A DNA stretch of 44,668 bases, from positions 1 to 44,668 of IMG/VR virus record IMGVR_UViG_3300036900_000244. One strand, 5' to 3'. Positions 6,052 to 14,100 of the stretch are shown piece by piece (position 1 is the first letter of the stretch; each line of letters begins with the position of its first letter). The position numbers and the translations under genes were made by a program. This stretch comes from a virus. The notes below the pieces were generated by a model, which saw nothing but the letters and a program-made list of their open reading frames with translations, made no database searches and was not told the DNA's origin.

Positions 6052-6384
6052 GTGCGCTCCATGCGATTTGCCGTGGCCCCAAGCGAGCTGGTTGCCGCGC
6101 TGTCGAACGCCTGTCGTCACCGCGGCGGCCGGCTCGTCAAGGCCGCGCTCGGCAAGCTCGGAGAGCTCGGGTGCCTGGCGTGCTCGTCGAAAGCGATCGT
6201 GGATGATCACGAGGCTGGCTGGGTAAAGTGCATGAGCTGCGGGAGACGCATCCTGCGCGATGAGATGCAGGCCCGCGTCCTCTATGCATCGCGCGAGCGG
6301 TTCGGTGGTGACGATGGCACCGGAGACGCTCGCGACGGAGAAACAAGCGAAAGAGCTGGGGATATCGCTGCGGCACAGCTGTAG
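6052..6384 (+). CDS. Zinc-ribbon protein of unknown function
   Basis: A 110-residue protein (GTG 6052; ATG 6061 also possible). The centre carries CLACSSK and, 17 residues on, CMSCGRRIL, a rubredoxin-like four-Cys zinc ribbon, followed by a basic helix DEMQARVLYASRERF. The open frame extends upstream to about 5950 without a good start codon, so the start is uncertain. It is the last gene before the CRISPR leader. Confidence 0.5.
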   Translation: MRSMRFAVAPSELVAALSNACRHRGGRLVKAALGKLGELGCLACSSKAIVDDHEAGWVKCMSCGRRILRDEMQARVLYASRERFGGDDGTGDARDGETSERAGDIAAAQL

Positions 6385-6469
6385 ACTAGCGGGCGATGTA
6401 TAGGCGCCAGCGCGGCGCTCGCAGCGTGACAATCAAAGAGTTAATGTTGTTGGGTTTTTCGATCGAGCC
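6385..6469 (+). promoter_or_regulatory. Putative CRISPR leader (AT-rich)
   Basis: The stretch 6430-6463 is AT-rich (TGACAATCAAAGAG, then TTAATGTTGTTGGGTTTTTC) in a GC-rich genome and abuts the first intact repeat. The degenerate repeat is at the opposite end of the array, so this side is the expected leader and transcription should run on the plus strand. I see no convincing -35/-10 pair. Confidence 0.45.
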
Positions 6470-6944
6470 CTGATCGCGCCTTCGGAGAGGCGTCGTTTCT
6501 CCGACGAGCGGTACGCAGAGCGCGCCATCTCGCTGAGCGCCGCTGATCGCGCCTTCGGAGAGGCGTCGTTTCTCCGACGATGACCTCTGCCACTTTGGCG
6601 GTCTTGTCGAAGGTCTGATCGCGCCTTCGGAGAGGCGTCGTTTCTCCGACCTATCCCAAGCTCCCTTTCGTTTCTGGCGTATCTCCGCTGATCGCGCCTT
6701 CGGAGAGGCGTCGTTTCTCCGACCGCCACTCCACGTCAGGGGCGAAATCGAGCGGGACCGCGGCTGATCGCGCCTTCGGAGAGGCGTCGTTTCTCCGACA
6801 TGGCAGACCACGTCTCGTCCCATTCGCCATCGCGGCTGATCGCGCCTTCGGAGAGGCGTCGTTTCTCCGACGCCTTGACGACGCAGATTCCACCCGGGCG
6901 GCAACCACTTGATTGAGCCTTCGGAGGGGCGTTGTTCTTCCGAC
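6470..6944 (+). CRISPR. Orphan seven-repeat CRISPR array, no cas genes in the window
   Basis: Six identical 36-bp repeats start at 6470, 6543, 6615, 6688, 6764 and 6836, and a degenerate 36-bp repeat (seven changes) fills 6909-6944. Six unique spacers of 37, 36, 37, 40, 36 and 37 bp separate them. Each repeat begins CTGATCGCGCCT and ends with the hairpin TCGGAGA - GGCGTCGTT - TCTCCGA plus a final C, so the stem sits one base from the following spacer. In the last repeat the stem halves become TCGGAGG and CTTCCGA and still pair along all seven positions (one G-U). No Cas-like protein is encoded in the window. The array lies between a zinc-ribbon gene and the M15 peptidase promoter. Confidence 0.93.
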
Positions 6945-6970
6945 GGGACCGTGATGTCTAGCCGCCCGAT

Positions 6971-7000
6971 CTTGGGAGACCACGGCTCCCTCGCTACGAT
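6971..7000 (+). promoter_or_regulatory. Phage-type promoter of the M15 peptidase gene
   Basis: CTTGGG at 6971-6976, an 18-bp spacer and TACGAT at 6995-7000, six bases before ATG 7007. It begins 27 bases after the last CRISPR repeat. Confidence 0.6.
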
Positions 7001-7006
7001 GGGGAC

Positions 7007-7483
7007 ATGGACAATGCGGTACCTGCTTCCGAGACTCCACCGCTAGCCGATGGTCGCCACTTCACCGTCGAGGAAATGAAATGCCACGACGGCACGCCTT
7101 ACCCCGCTGAATGGGGCGACCGTCTGGCGACACTCTTCGGCGTCATGGACGTCATCCGCGACGCCTGGGGCGGTCCGCTGACCGTGGTGAGCGGCTACCG
7201 GTCGCCGGCCCACAACCAAGCGCTCATCGAGCAGGACGAGGCCAATGGATCGCACCAGGTCGCCAGCGGGTCCCAGCACATCGAGGGGCGCGCCGCGGAC
7301 CTCCGGACGGCCAACGGCCCGCAGGACGTGCCGCAGCTCATGCGCGTGATCAACCAACTCTATTCGGACGGGAAGATCCCGGCGCTCGGCGGGATCGGCG
7401 ACTACCCGACGAGCAACTGGGTCCACATCGACGTGCGTCCGCAGGCTCCGCTTGGTCACGTCGCGCGCTGGCGTGGGGTCTGA
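7007..7483 (+). CDS. M15 family peptidase, probable endolysin
   Basis: A 158-residue protein of the M15 (D-Ala-D-Ala carboxypeptidase/VanY-like) zinc peptidase fold. The zinc ligands fit H91 (SQHIEGRAADLR), D98 in the same block and H140 (NWVHIDVR), with the conserved VSGYRSPAHN at 62-70. Such proteins cut peptidoglycan cross-links at the end of the lytic cycle. There is no signal peptide, so it would need a holin; the small membrane proteins at 5697 and 9574 are candidates. It has its own promoter and overlaps the next gene by one base. Confidence 0.88.
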   Translation: MDNAVPASETPPLADGRHFTVEEMKCHDGTPYPAEWGDRLATLFGVMDVIRDAWGGPLTVVSGYRSPAHNQALIEQDEANGSHQVASGSQHIEGRAADLRTANGPQDVPQLMRVINQLYSDGKIPALGGIGDYPTSNWVHIDVRPQAPLGHVARWRGV

Positions 7484-7668
7484 TGCCCTTCTCCATCCCT
7501 CCCGCTACCCCGCCCGAGTCCCTCGGCCCCTGGCTTCGGGAGGAGTACATGCGGAGGCTGGCCCTCTCGCCGCGCCCCGAGCACATCCAGCTCGGCGCCG
7601 ACGGCGCGATCGTGCTGGTCGTCGAGGAGGCCGAGTTGGTCTATCACGCGCCCGAAGCGGTGCGCTAG
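7483..7668 (+). CDS. Hypothetical small protein downstream of the endolysin
   Basis: 61 residues (MPFSIPPATPPESLGPWLREEYMRR...), coupled to the endolysin by TGATG. The C-terminal part alternates hydrophobic residues (AIVLVVEEAELVYHA), suggesting a small beta sheet. It ends five bases from a convergent gene; GCTAG-CCGAG-CTAGC between them is a short, weak dyad. No family recognised. Confidence 0.55.
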   Translation: MPFSIPPATPPESLGPWLREEYMRRLALSPRPEHIQLGADGAIVLVVEEAELVYHAPEAVR

Positions 7669-7673
7669 CCGAG

Positions 7674-7994
7674 CTAGCCGCGCTCGAGCTCCCCGAGAAA
7701 CGCCCGCTTCGCCAGCTCGCCGATGCTCTGACCCCTCGCCGCCGCCACCGCCTCCCCGCGCTCGCGTTCGGCGGCCGAGACGCGGAAGAATACCTTGGGG
7801 CTGCTCCCCGTCGTGACGGGGCGGCCCGGCAGGCTAGCGTGCTGGCGGCAGTACGAGCGCCCCACGCGCCCGCACTCGATGACCGCCTTGCGCCGGCAGC
7901 CTGCCCGATCACAGTAGTAGGGGCACTTCTCGGACGGGTGAGCGCCGTCCCGATGGGCGTCGCAGGGGCCGGCGGGGGTGCAGCGAGAGGTCAT
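7674..7994 (-). CDS. Cys-rich plus ribbon-helix-helix-like protein
   Basis: A 106-residue protein starting at ATG 7994. Residues about 24-55 carry Cys/His positions (KCPYYCDRAGCRRK, IECGRVGRSYCRQH) typical of a zinc-binding module. The C-terminal third (KVFFRVSAAERERGEAVAAA, then SIGELAKRAFLGELE) fits a ribbon-helix-helix strand-helix-helix. It could be a phage regulator; the combination of the two modules is not one I know. It is the last gene of the 8472-7674 set. Confidence 0.6.
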   Translation of the reverse strand: MTSRCTPAGPCDAHRDGAHPSEKCPYYCDRAGCRRKAVIECGRVGRSYCRQHASLPGRPVTTGSSPKVFFRVSAAERERGEAVAAARGQSIGELAKRAFLGELERG

Positions 7995-8245
7995 CGGAGC
8001 GGGCCTCCATACGGCAGACGCATGGGGTTTGGGCCGTGCGCCGGAGGATACGACTGCACATCCACCGTCCACTCTTGCCCCCAGCCGTCTGGTTTCGGAG
8101 CCGGGTCGTCCATCGTCGGGCGCGCCGGCGGGATCTGCACTCCGTCAGCTCGGGCGCGGCGCACGGCCTCGACGGCAGACGCTGCCTCGCAGCGATAGAC
8201 GACGTTGCGCGACGGATCGAGCACCGAGTAGATCACGGCGGCCAT
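7991..8245 (-). CDS. Hypothetical phage protein
   Basis: 84 residues from ATG 8245 (overlap with the upstream stop). The N-terminal half (VIYSVLDPSRNVVYRCEA, then AVEAVRRARADGVQ) looks like a small alpha/beta unit; the C-terminal half is Pro-rich (PPARPTMDDPAPKPDGWG). It overlaps the next gene by four bases. No family recognised. Confidence 0.55.
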   Translation of the reverse strand: MAAVIYSVLDPSRNVVYRCEAASAVEAVRRARADGVQIPPARPTMDDPAPKPDGWGQEWTVDVQSYPPAHGPNPMRLPYGGPLR

Positions 8246-8472
8246 CACCGGATCTCCGGCGGACGGCCGTCGATCCCGCCAGCGATGGGGCGATACTGGG
8301 TCCCCACCGGGAAGCACCGACCGTCGATGGCCACGATCTCACGCGTCGCCTCGTACAGCCCCGGGAAAACAGGAGCCACTGGCTTTCCGGCCGGCTTGCG
8401 AGCGCAGGCGACCTTCTCGCTCCTGATCATGATCTCGTAGCGCATCGCCAGTTTTGCGTCGAATCGAGTCAT
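8245..8472 (-). CDS. Hypothetical phage protein, first gene of a small operon
   Basis: 75 residues from ATG 8472, chosen because AAGGAGA lies seven bases upstream; GTG 8505 and ATG 8496 are in frame and would add 8-11 residues. The protein contains AMRYEIMIRSEKVACARK and ends PIAGGIDGRPPEIR. No family recognised. A sigma70-like promoter lies just upstream. Confidence 0.6.
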   Translation of the reverse strand: MTRFDAKLAMRYEIMIRSEKVACARKPAGKPVAPVFPGLYEATREIVAIDGRCFPVGTQYRPIAGGIDGRPPEIR

Positions 8473-8511
8473 CGTCGTCTCCTTGTTGGCGTTCATCGAA
8501 CTCACACCTAT

Positions 8512-8567
8512 ATAGTAGCCACACGGAGAATATTGTCACCCACTAATCGACGTGGGCATGTCGATTA
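8512..8567 (-). promoter_or_regulatory. Promoter and upstream dyad of the 8472 operon
   Basis: GTGACA (8539-8534), 16 bp, TACTAT (8517-8512) form a sigma70-like promoter. Just upstream of the -35 is a perfect inverted repeat TAATCGAC - 8 bp - GTCGATTA (8544-8567), the size of a dimer operator. Its position upstream of the -35 fits an activator site, or an operator for a nearby plus-strand start. Confidence 0.55.
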
Positions 8568-8598
8568 TGACGCGAGGGACTAGGCGGCGTGCAAAGTG

Positions 8599-8910
8599 CT
8601 AGCTACGGATGGGCGTCGCCTGGCGCAGCTTCTCGCGCACGAGGTCGAGGAACTGGTCGACCTCGACGCGGCCGACTCGATGCCTCGCCAGAAGGATCGC
8701 GCCGACAGCCGCCAGCACGCGGTCCCGCTCCTCGCGCTCGCCGACCCGCCTCCCAACGTCGTAGCCTGGGAGCTTCTCGACCGTCCGGGTCGGCGTGCTC
8801 TCCTCGCGCTCTATCTCAGCGAGGTCAGCGGGTAGGAGGTCGATCGAGGTGGCGGCGTTCTCGCGCTCCCATTCCTTGAACGGATCGCCGTCTTCGGGAT
8901 CATCGGGCAC
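8599..8910 (-). CDS. Hypothetical protein downstream of RuvC
   Basis: 103 residues from a GTG at 8910, inside the 3' end of the ruvC-like gene and behind GGAAG. The N-terminal half is acidic (DDPEDGDPFKEWERENAATS), the second half helical and charged (GEREERDRVLAAVGAILLAR). No family recognised. It is the most downstream gene of the long minus-strand transcription unit. Confidence 0.5.
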   Translation of the reverse strand: MPDDPEDGDPFKEWERENAATSIDLLPADLAEIEREESTPTRTVEKLPGYDVGRRVGEREERDRVLAAVGAILLARHRVGRVEVDQFLDLVREKLRQATPIRS

Positions 8911-9394
8911 GGGGCTTCCAGATGCGCGAGGCGACGATGGCGGCCGCGAGAGCATCGGAGGCGTCCGGATCGGGGCGCCTCTTGAGACCGAGCAGGCGCT
9001 GGACCATGCGAGCCACGGTCGGCTTGTCGGCGCGCCCTGAGCCCGTAACGCCTTTCTTGATCGCGGTCGGCGCCAGCTCCACGATCTCGATCCCCGACCG
9101 CGCTGCCAGAAAGCGCGCCACGCCGCGGGCCTCGGAGCTCACCAAGGCCCCCTGCTGGACGCTGCCACGGATGACGGCGACGAAGCCGTGCTCGAGCGCC
9201 ACGACGTCCGGCATGTGCTCCAGGAGCAACGCTTCCAGATCGGCGCCGATCTCGGCGAGTCGAGTGCCGATCGGTTTCGACGCCGGCGCCGAGATCGTCC
9301 CCGCCTCGACGCACTCGACGGCGGCCCCGTCCGTCGAGATCAGGCCATAGCCCAAGCGCACGCTTCCGGGGTCGAGACCGAGCACGAGACTCAT
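8900..9394 (-). CDS. ruvC: RuvC-like Holliday junction resolvase
   Basis: A 164-residue protein of the RuvC family. Catalytic acids are visible at D8 (LGLDPGS), E68 (VALEHGF), D144 and D147 (PDPDASDALA), equivalent to the four acids of bacterial RuvC. It cuts four-way DNA junctions; phage versions resolve recombination or replication intermediates before packaging. The ATG at 9394 overlaps the upstream stop (ATGA). No RuvA/RuvB partner is present, as is usual for phage-borne copies. Its place downstream of tail and lysis genes suggests late expression. Confidence 0.88.
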   Translation of the reverse strand: MSLVLGLDPGSVRLGYGLISTDGAAVECVEAGTISAPASKPIGTRLAEIGADLEALLLEHMPDVVALEHGFVAVIRGSVQQGALVSSEARGVARFLAARSGIEIVELAPTAIKKGVTGSGRADKPTVARMVQRLLGLKRRPDPDASDALAAAIVASRIWKPRAR

Positions 9395-9564
9395 CGTTCG
9401 AGCACCCTCCCTAGGACCTCGATCGCCACCTTGAGCCGTCCCCGGCATGCCTCGCGCTCCTCGGGGTCGGGCTCGGTCGGCAACAGTACGCCGTCCGGCT
9501 CCCGCCACTCGAATAGGGCTTGCGCCAGGTCGTCGCGCCAGGCGATGACCTCGATCTCGGACAT
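9391..9564 (-). CDS. Small hypothetical protein
   Basis: 57 residues (MSEIEVIAWRDDLAQALFEW..., ending LGRVLER), acidic and helical, coupled to ruvC by ATGA. No family recognised; a helper for a neighbouring protein is possible but there is no direct sign. Confidence 0.55.
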   Translation of the reverse strand: MSEIEVIAWRDDLAQALFEWREPDGVLLPTEPDPEEREACRGRLKVAIEVLGRVLER

Positions 9565-9573
9565 CACGATGCG

Positions 9574-9846
9574 CTACTTGCCGGCCGGCGGGGGCGCGTC
9601 GAGTGCCGCGGCCGCCGACTGCGCGGGCGGGTTTCCGAGCCAGGCCGCGAGCTGCGGCCAGAGCGCGGGCCCGCTGATACCGAGCGCCGCGAACGCGGTA
9701 ACCAGGCTCGAGCAGACGCCCATGACGCTGATCCCGTGCCACCTGAAGCCAGGCGGGATCAGGGCCTCGTGATGGACGACGTACGTCGCCGCGATCAAGA
9801 GAGCGGCGATGACCTTGGTGAGCCACTTCGGCATTTGCTTGGGCAT
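9574..9846 (-). CDS. Small membrane protein, holin-like
   Basis: 90 residues with a basic N-terminus, a hydrophobic segment at about 12-24 (VIAALLIAATYVV) and a second at about 40-60 (VMGVCSSLVTAFAALGISG), then a Pro/Ala-rich tail. Two-segment proteins of this size next to tail-fibre and spanin-like genes are commonly phage holins; the call rests on topology and position only. Confidence 0.55.
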   Translation of the reverse strand: MPKQMPKWLTKVIAALLIAATYVVHHEALIPPGFRWHGISVMGVCSSLVTAFAALGISGPALWPQLAAWLGNPPAQSAAAALDAPPPAGK

Positions 9847-9862
9847 GGGTGATCCTTTCGTT

Positions 9863-10180
9863 TCAGCCGATCGAGTCGGCCTCGATATCGTCGAGAAAAG
9901 CGCTCAGACCTTCGACAGAGACTCGGCCAGCGTCGACAATCCGCCGGACGAATAGTGGGCGTTCGTTTGGCGCAAGGCGGTCAACGAGTCCTCCAGCCGA
10001 CGCAAACTCTGTAGCGATCGAGTTGAGGAGCGTCGCCGCGCGTGCGAGTCGGAGAGCTGCATCGCTGGCAGGTCTTCGGGGGGGGCGCTCCTCCGGCGTG
10101 AGCTCTTCGTCACCACCGTACCCATTTGCAGCGCCATTCTCCGCGGCATTTTCGCTATCTCCGTTCTTTGGGTTGCTCAT
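9863..10180 (-). CDS. Hypothetical acidic protein
   Basis: 105 residues. The first 40 are polar and disordered-looking (SNPKNGDSENAAENG), followed by helices with an Arg/Ala pattern (ALRLARAATLLNSIATEFA). No signal, no membrane segment, no family recognised. It lies in the putative lysis block between two membrane proteins. Confidence 0.55.
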   Translation of the reverse strand: MSNPKNGDSENAAENGAANGYGGDEELTPEERPPRRPASDAALRLARAATLLNSIATEFASAGGLVDRLAPNERPLFVRRIVDAGRVSVEGLSAFLDDIEADSIG

Positions 10181-10189
10181 GGCTGAAGC

Positions 10190-10528
10190 TCAGGATTTCT
10201 TGGCGTCGTCGGGCGGCTTCGCGGCGTGCTTCGGCTCGGGCACGAAATCGGGCGCCGTCGTCGGGGTGCCGGTGGGGGCGGGCAGAGCGTCCGGAATCCG
10301 CCGCGCCTCGATGTAGGCGTGCAGTTTGGCCACGCCGGTTGCCGCTCCGCTGAGGATGCTTCCGACGATCGCCCAGCGCTTCGCCGTGCGCTCCCAGCGT
10401 CGAAGCGTCTCCTCCCAGCGCGAGAGGCGTCGCCTCCATCGATCGCGCCGGTCTCGACGCCGCAGCTCGACCAACTCGGCCTGCTCGGCTGCCTTCACGC
10501 GGCTGAGGTCGTTCGACTTGCTGCGCAC
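10190..10528 (-). CDS. Membrane-anchored coiled-coil protein (possible spanin/holin partner)
   Basis: 112 residues: a long basic helix (residues 1-48, very rich in Arg and Glu), a hydrophobic segment at about 52-68 (WAIVGSILSGAATGVAKLH), and a Pro-rich end. The charged helix before one membrane segment resembles phage small membrane proteins of lysis or replication-anchoring type. The role is inferred from neighbours. Confidence 0.5.
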   Translation of the reverse strand: MRSKSNDLSRVKAAEQAELVELRRRDRRDRWRRRLSRWEETLRRWERTAKRWAIVGSILSGAATGVAKLHAYIEARRIPDALPAPTGTPTTAPDFVPEPKHAAKPPDDAKKS

Positions 10529-10588
10529 GGGTCACGTCAACCATTCTCCGTCAACGGGAGGAGGAGCCCAATTTCGGGGCGCGCGTGG

Positions 10589-11146
10589 TCACTTCTTCGG
10601 CGCGTCCTTCGCGGCGAGTTGCTTTCTGAGCGCCGAAATTTCTTCGTCCTTCGCGCGCATCGCCGCGACCGCCTCGGGCGTCCCCGCGTTCATGATGGCG
10701 ACGACCTCCGACGTCACATCCTCGCCGCCGGCCGCCGGCACCTCGGGCAGGATCAGAATGTGCCGCTTCTCGCGCAACTTCTTGGCCGCGTCGGCCATCG
10801 CCAGCTTGATCCTGTCCTGTGCCGCGACGACGTCTCGGTTCGCGTCATGCGTCAGCTTGGTCAGCGCATCGGCGGCAGCCTCCACCTTCTCGGCGCGATC
10901 CTTGGCGGTCGACTTCTTCGCGGCGGCGACGTCCTTCTGCGCGGCCGCCAGGCGCTGGTCCCAGGTGGCGCTGAGGAGCTTGCTGGCGGCCTTCGCGGCG
11001 TCCGACTCGCGATCGACGCGCGCGGTATCGACATAGGCGAGCTCCGGGCAGATCGAGGGGATGAGTGCGGCGTCGGCCGGTCTCGGGACCTGGCGGCAGG
11101 ATGAGAGAGCGGCGAGCGCGGCGAGAAGGGTGATGGTCAATTTCAT
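10589..11146 (-). CDS. Phage lipoprotein with coiled coil
   Basis: 185 residues. Residues 1-17 form a lipoprotein signal (MKLTITLLAALAALSSC, lipobox LSSC). The mature part has long Ala/Lys/Asp-rich helices (about 55-130) and a second helix at the C-terminus (KDEEISALRKQLAAKD), both likely coiled coil. It resembles an outer-membrane-spanin-like or chaperone-like periplasmic protein; with the membrane proteins at 9574 and 10190 it may complete the lysis cassette (inference). It is 16 bases downstream of the tail-fibre gene. Confidence 0.6.
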   Translation of the reverse strand: MKLTITLLAALAALSSCRQVPRPADAALIPSICPELAYVDTARVDRESDAAKAASKLLSATWDQRLAAAQKDVAAAKKSTAKDRAEKVEAAADALTKLTHDANRDVVAAQDRIKLAMADAAKKLREKRHILILPEVPAAGGEDVTSEVVAIMNAGTPEAVAAMRAKDEEISALRKQLAAKDAPKK

Positions 11147-11162
11147 GGTGCGGGGCTCCTTT

Positions 11163-14100
11163 TTAGTGGTCGTAGAGGTAGAGGAACTTCTCGCCGACGC
11201 CGGTGATGAACACGTCGACCACCATAGTGGGCGATCCGGCGGCGGGCGCGTGGCTGGTGTTGTTCGGGAGCTGGAAGACGCGCGGGCCGTTCACGTATCC
11301 GAATGTGCTGTCGCCGTCGATCTTCATGACCCCGTCGCCGAATTCGGCGACATACTGGGCCGCGCCCGATATCGTGAATGCCCCCGTCCCGAACAGAGGC
11401 TTCCCCTGCACGTAGAGTGACGACAGATTCCCGGTCATCGTGGCCGTGCCGCCGGAGTTGTAGGTGATTTGGTCAATTCGCTCGGTGGTCATTCGAGCGT
11501 ACGTCGAGGTTGGTATCGTCGGAGCGCTCGTCCAGAGGTGAAGGTAGTCGCCCGCAGAGTTGGTCGTGCCGCCGCCAAGAAACAAGCTGGCGCTGTCTCT
11601 GTCCGTCTCGGTCGAATGGCCAGCAACGAACATCTGGTTGCTCCCGACCGTCACGCCGTTAACCGCAAGCGCCCCATCGAGCGATGTCTGTCCAGCGGCC
11701 ACCCACAGCGACCGAGGGGTCAACAGCGTGACCGATCCGGACGCCGCAGGCGGGCCAGTAATCAACACCGTCGATGCTGCATCAACGGTGACTGCGCTGG
11801 CGTCTGTGATGGTCGGCCCTGCGAAGCTCGCGAGCGCGAGACCGTTTCCCGTGACGTGCGTGGATCCGGTCAACGTGATGGATGCCAGGTCCCAAAGGTA
11901 GACCCCCTGCATGCTGGCCGCCGCCGCCGTGGATGGTGGGACGTTGGCGAACTCGGCGATCGTCGACTGTGACGGCGAAGCGACGGAGCCAAGCCGGAAC
12001 GTGGTGCCGGACGCGGTGACGCCGGGCCCGACCGTGCATGCCGACAGCGCCCCCGTCCCGGTCGTGTTGCAGAGCGGGCCGGTCGCGATGGATGCCGTCC
12101 CGGCGGAATAGTCGGTGCCCGCCGCCGCCTGGGCAAGCTGGCCGACCGAGAATCCATCCACGGTCGTCGTGGTCGACTTCACCATGCCGCCGGCCGAGAG
12201 GTCGGCGATTTCGACGTGACCCCCGGTCGCCACGCCGAGCTTTCCGACGCCTCCAGTCGGAGACGATCCCGTCGTCACCCACCAGTCCCCGGCCTGCAAC
12301 TGGAAGACCATGTGAGACGTCGCGGGCGAGTTGTAGTACCAGATCGCGCTTCCTGCATTGTAGAGACCGCTGTTGGAATAGTTCACGCAATCCACGAGCA
12401 GGGTCAGCGACGGAGAGGCGAACGACGTAGAGCCAAACCCGAACAACTGACGACAGGATGTTCCCGTGCTCGTGTTAACGAGTGCGGCCATCAGGTCGCC
12501 GTTGACGTTTCCCTGAAGTTGGAACGGAACGGTCGGAACCACCCCGATCCCGACTCGCGTATTCGCCTCGTCGAAGACCACGCCAGCCGTGGAACCGAGG
12601 ATGATCCTGTGCTTGGTGGCGTTGCTCGTCGAGGTCAGCGTGAGGTCGTCGGTGCTCGCGGTACCTCCGATCACGGTCTGACCTCCCGTGACGCCCGTCG
12701 AGAGGTTGACGGTCAGGTTGCCTAAGGAGCGCGTGAGGCCGGTCGAGACGGCCGTCGCGGCGGCATCCGACGCACCCGACGTGATGCCCCAGAGGCCCGT
12801 GCCCGTCGGCGGCGTGATCTGCGAGATCGTGAGGCCGGAGATCGCCGCCGTGTTGGACCCCGCAGGAATGTCGAGTCCTCCTCCCGAGACGTGGCCGCGC
12901 TGCAAGGCGCCCCCAACGCTCAACGTGATCGTCGAGTTGTCGAACTTCGTCCCGATCGTGACGGCACCGGTTGACGCCGAGACGGTGACGGGATCGGTCA
13001 CGGCCACGCTCGTCACGCCGCTGCCACCGCCTCCAGAGCAGTCGAGGACGGTACCCGTGAATGAGCAATGCGCACCGAGCGTGATCTCACTCGGCGCCGC
13101 AGCACCCGCACCTGGGTTCCCCAGCAGCGTCCCCGCAGTCTCATTCTGGATCTTTGCGTAGGTCACTGCGCTCGATGCGAGCTGAGTCGTCCCAACTCCT
13201 CCGTTCGCGACCTGGACGACGCCGCCGACTCCCTGATCGAGCGTCGCGCCATCGAGGTTGACGTCCACGTTCGGATTGCCGGCGACGCCATTCGCGTTCG
13301 TGATCGTGATGGTCGCGCCTGAGCTGGTGATCGTGCGGGCCGTGGTTGTGTTGAGCGCGGTCCGGACCACGATGCCGTTGGCTCCCGGATCGCCGAGACC
13401 TCCCGCCGAGGCGGCCGGCGCCCACGCCGTCCCGTTCCAGACCAGAACATTCGTCGTCGATGCACCGCCTTGCGCCAGCGCGGTCAGCGGCAGCTTGTTG
13501 GTCACGTCTGCGCCCGAGAGGTCCACCGCGCGAGCGGCGCTGTCCGAGGCCCCAGCGGTGATATGCCAGAACCCGGTTCCACTCGGAGGCCCCACTTGGC
13601 CGAGCGGCAGTATCCCGGTGACCTTGGCCGTCGAGATCGCGTTGATCGAGATGTCGCCTCGGAGCGCTCCGCTGTTATCCGCATACGCGAACTCCGACCC
13701 GAAGTTCAGACCGGGCTCGGTGTGCTGCTGCGTACCGGCCGAATAGATCTGAGAAATAGGTTGGAGCAGATTATCTGCTGTGAGCTGGAGATGGTTCTCT
13801 GCGACCGTCCATCCGATCTGCCGCACGAGCCCCGATGTCGGCCGGGTTATCGTGAATGTCCCCGGTGTCAGTTGTGAAACGTAGGCAGCGAACCCGCCCG
13901 AGGTGACAGGATGAGAATTTGGCGGCGCGGCATCCTGAATCGCGGGCGTCACGCCGTCATAGATGGCGAAGCCGCCCACCGATGCGGTAGAGGCGGGAAG
14001 ATCGCCGAGCAGAACTCCAATTCCACCATTCAGATGCGCCTGCGTGTCCGCGAAGGCGGGGATCACGCCATTGCCGTCCGTCCACTGCTCGACGACGACG

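Noticed and set aside
5938-6432. 164-codon minus-strand frame
   Set aside because: Antisense to the zinc-ribbon gene at 6052, whose four-Cys motif is convincing; it also runs into the CRISPR leader.
6386-6904. 172-codon minus-strand frame with repeated RNDASPKARS/EKRRLSEGAI units
   Set aside because: The repeated peptides are only the translation of the CRISPR repeats; no start signal or domain supports a protein.
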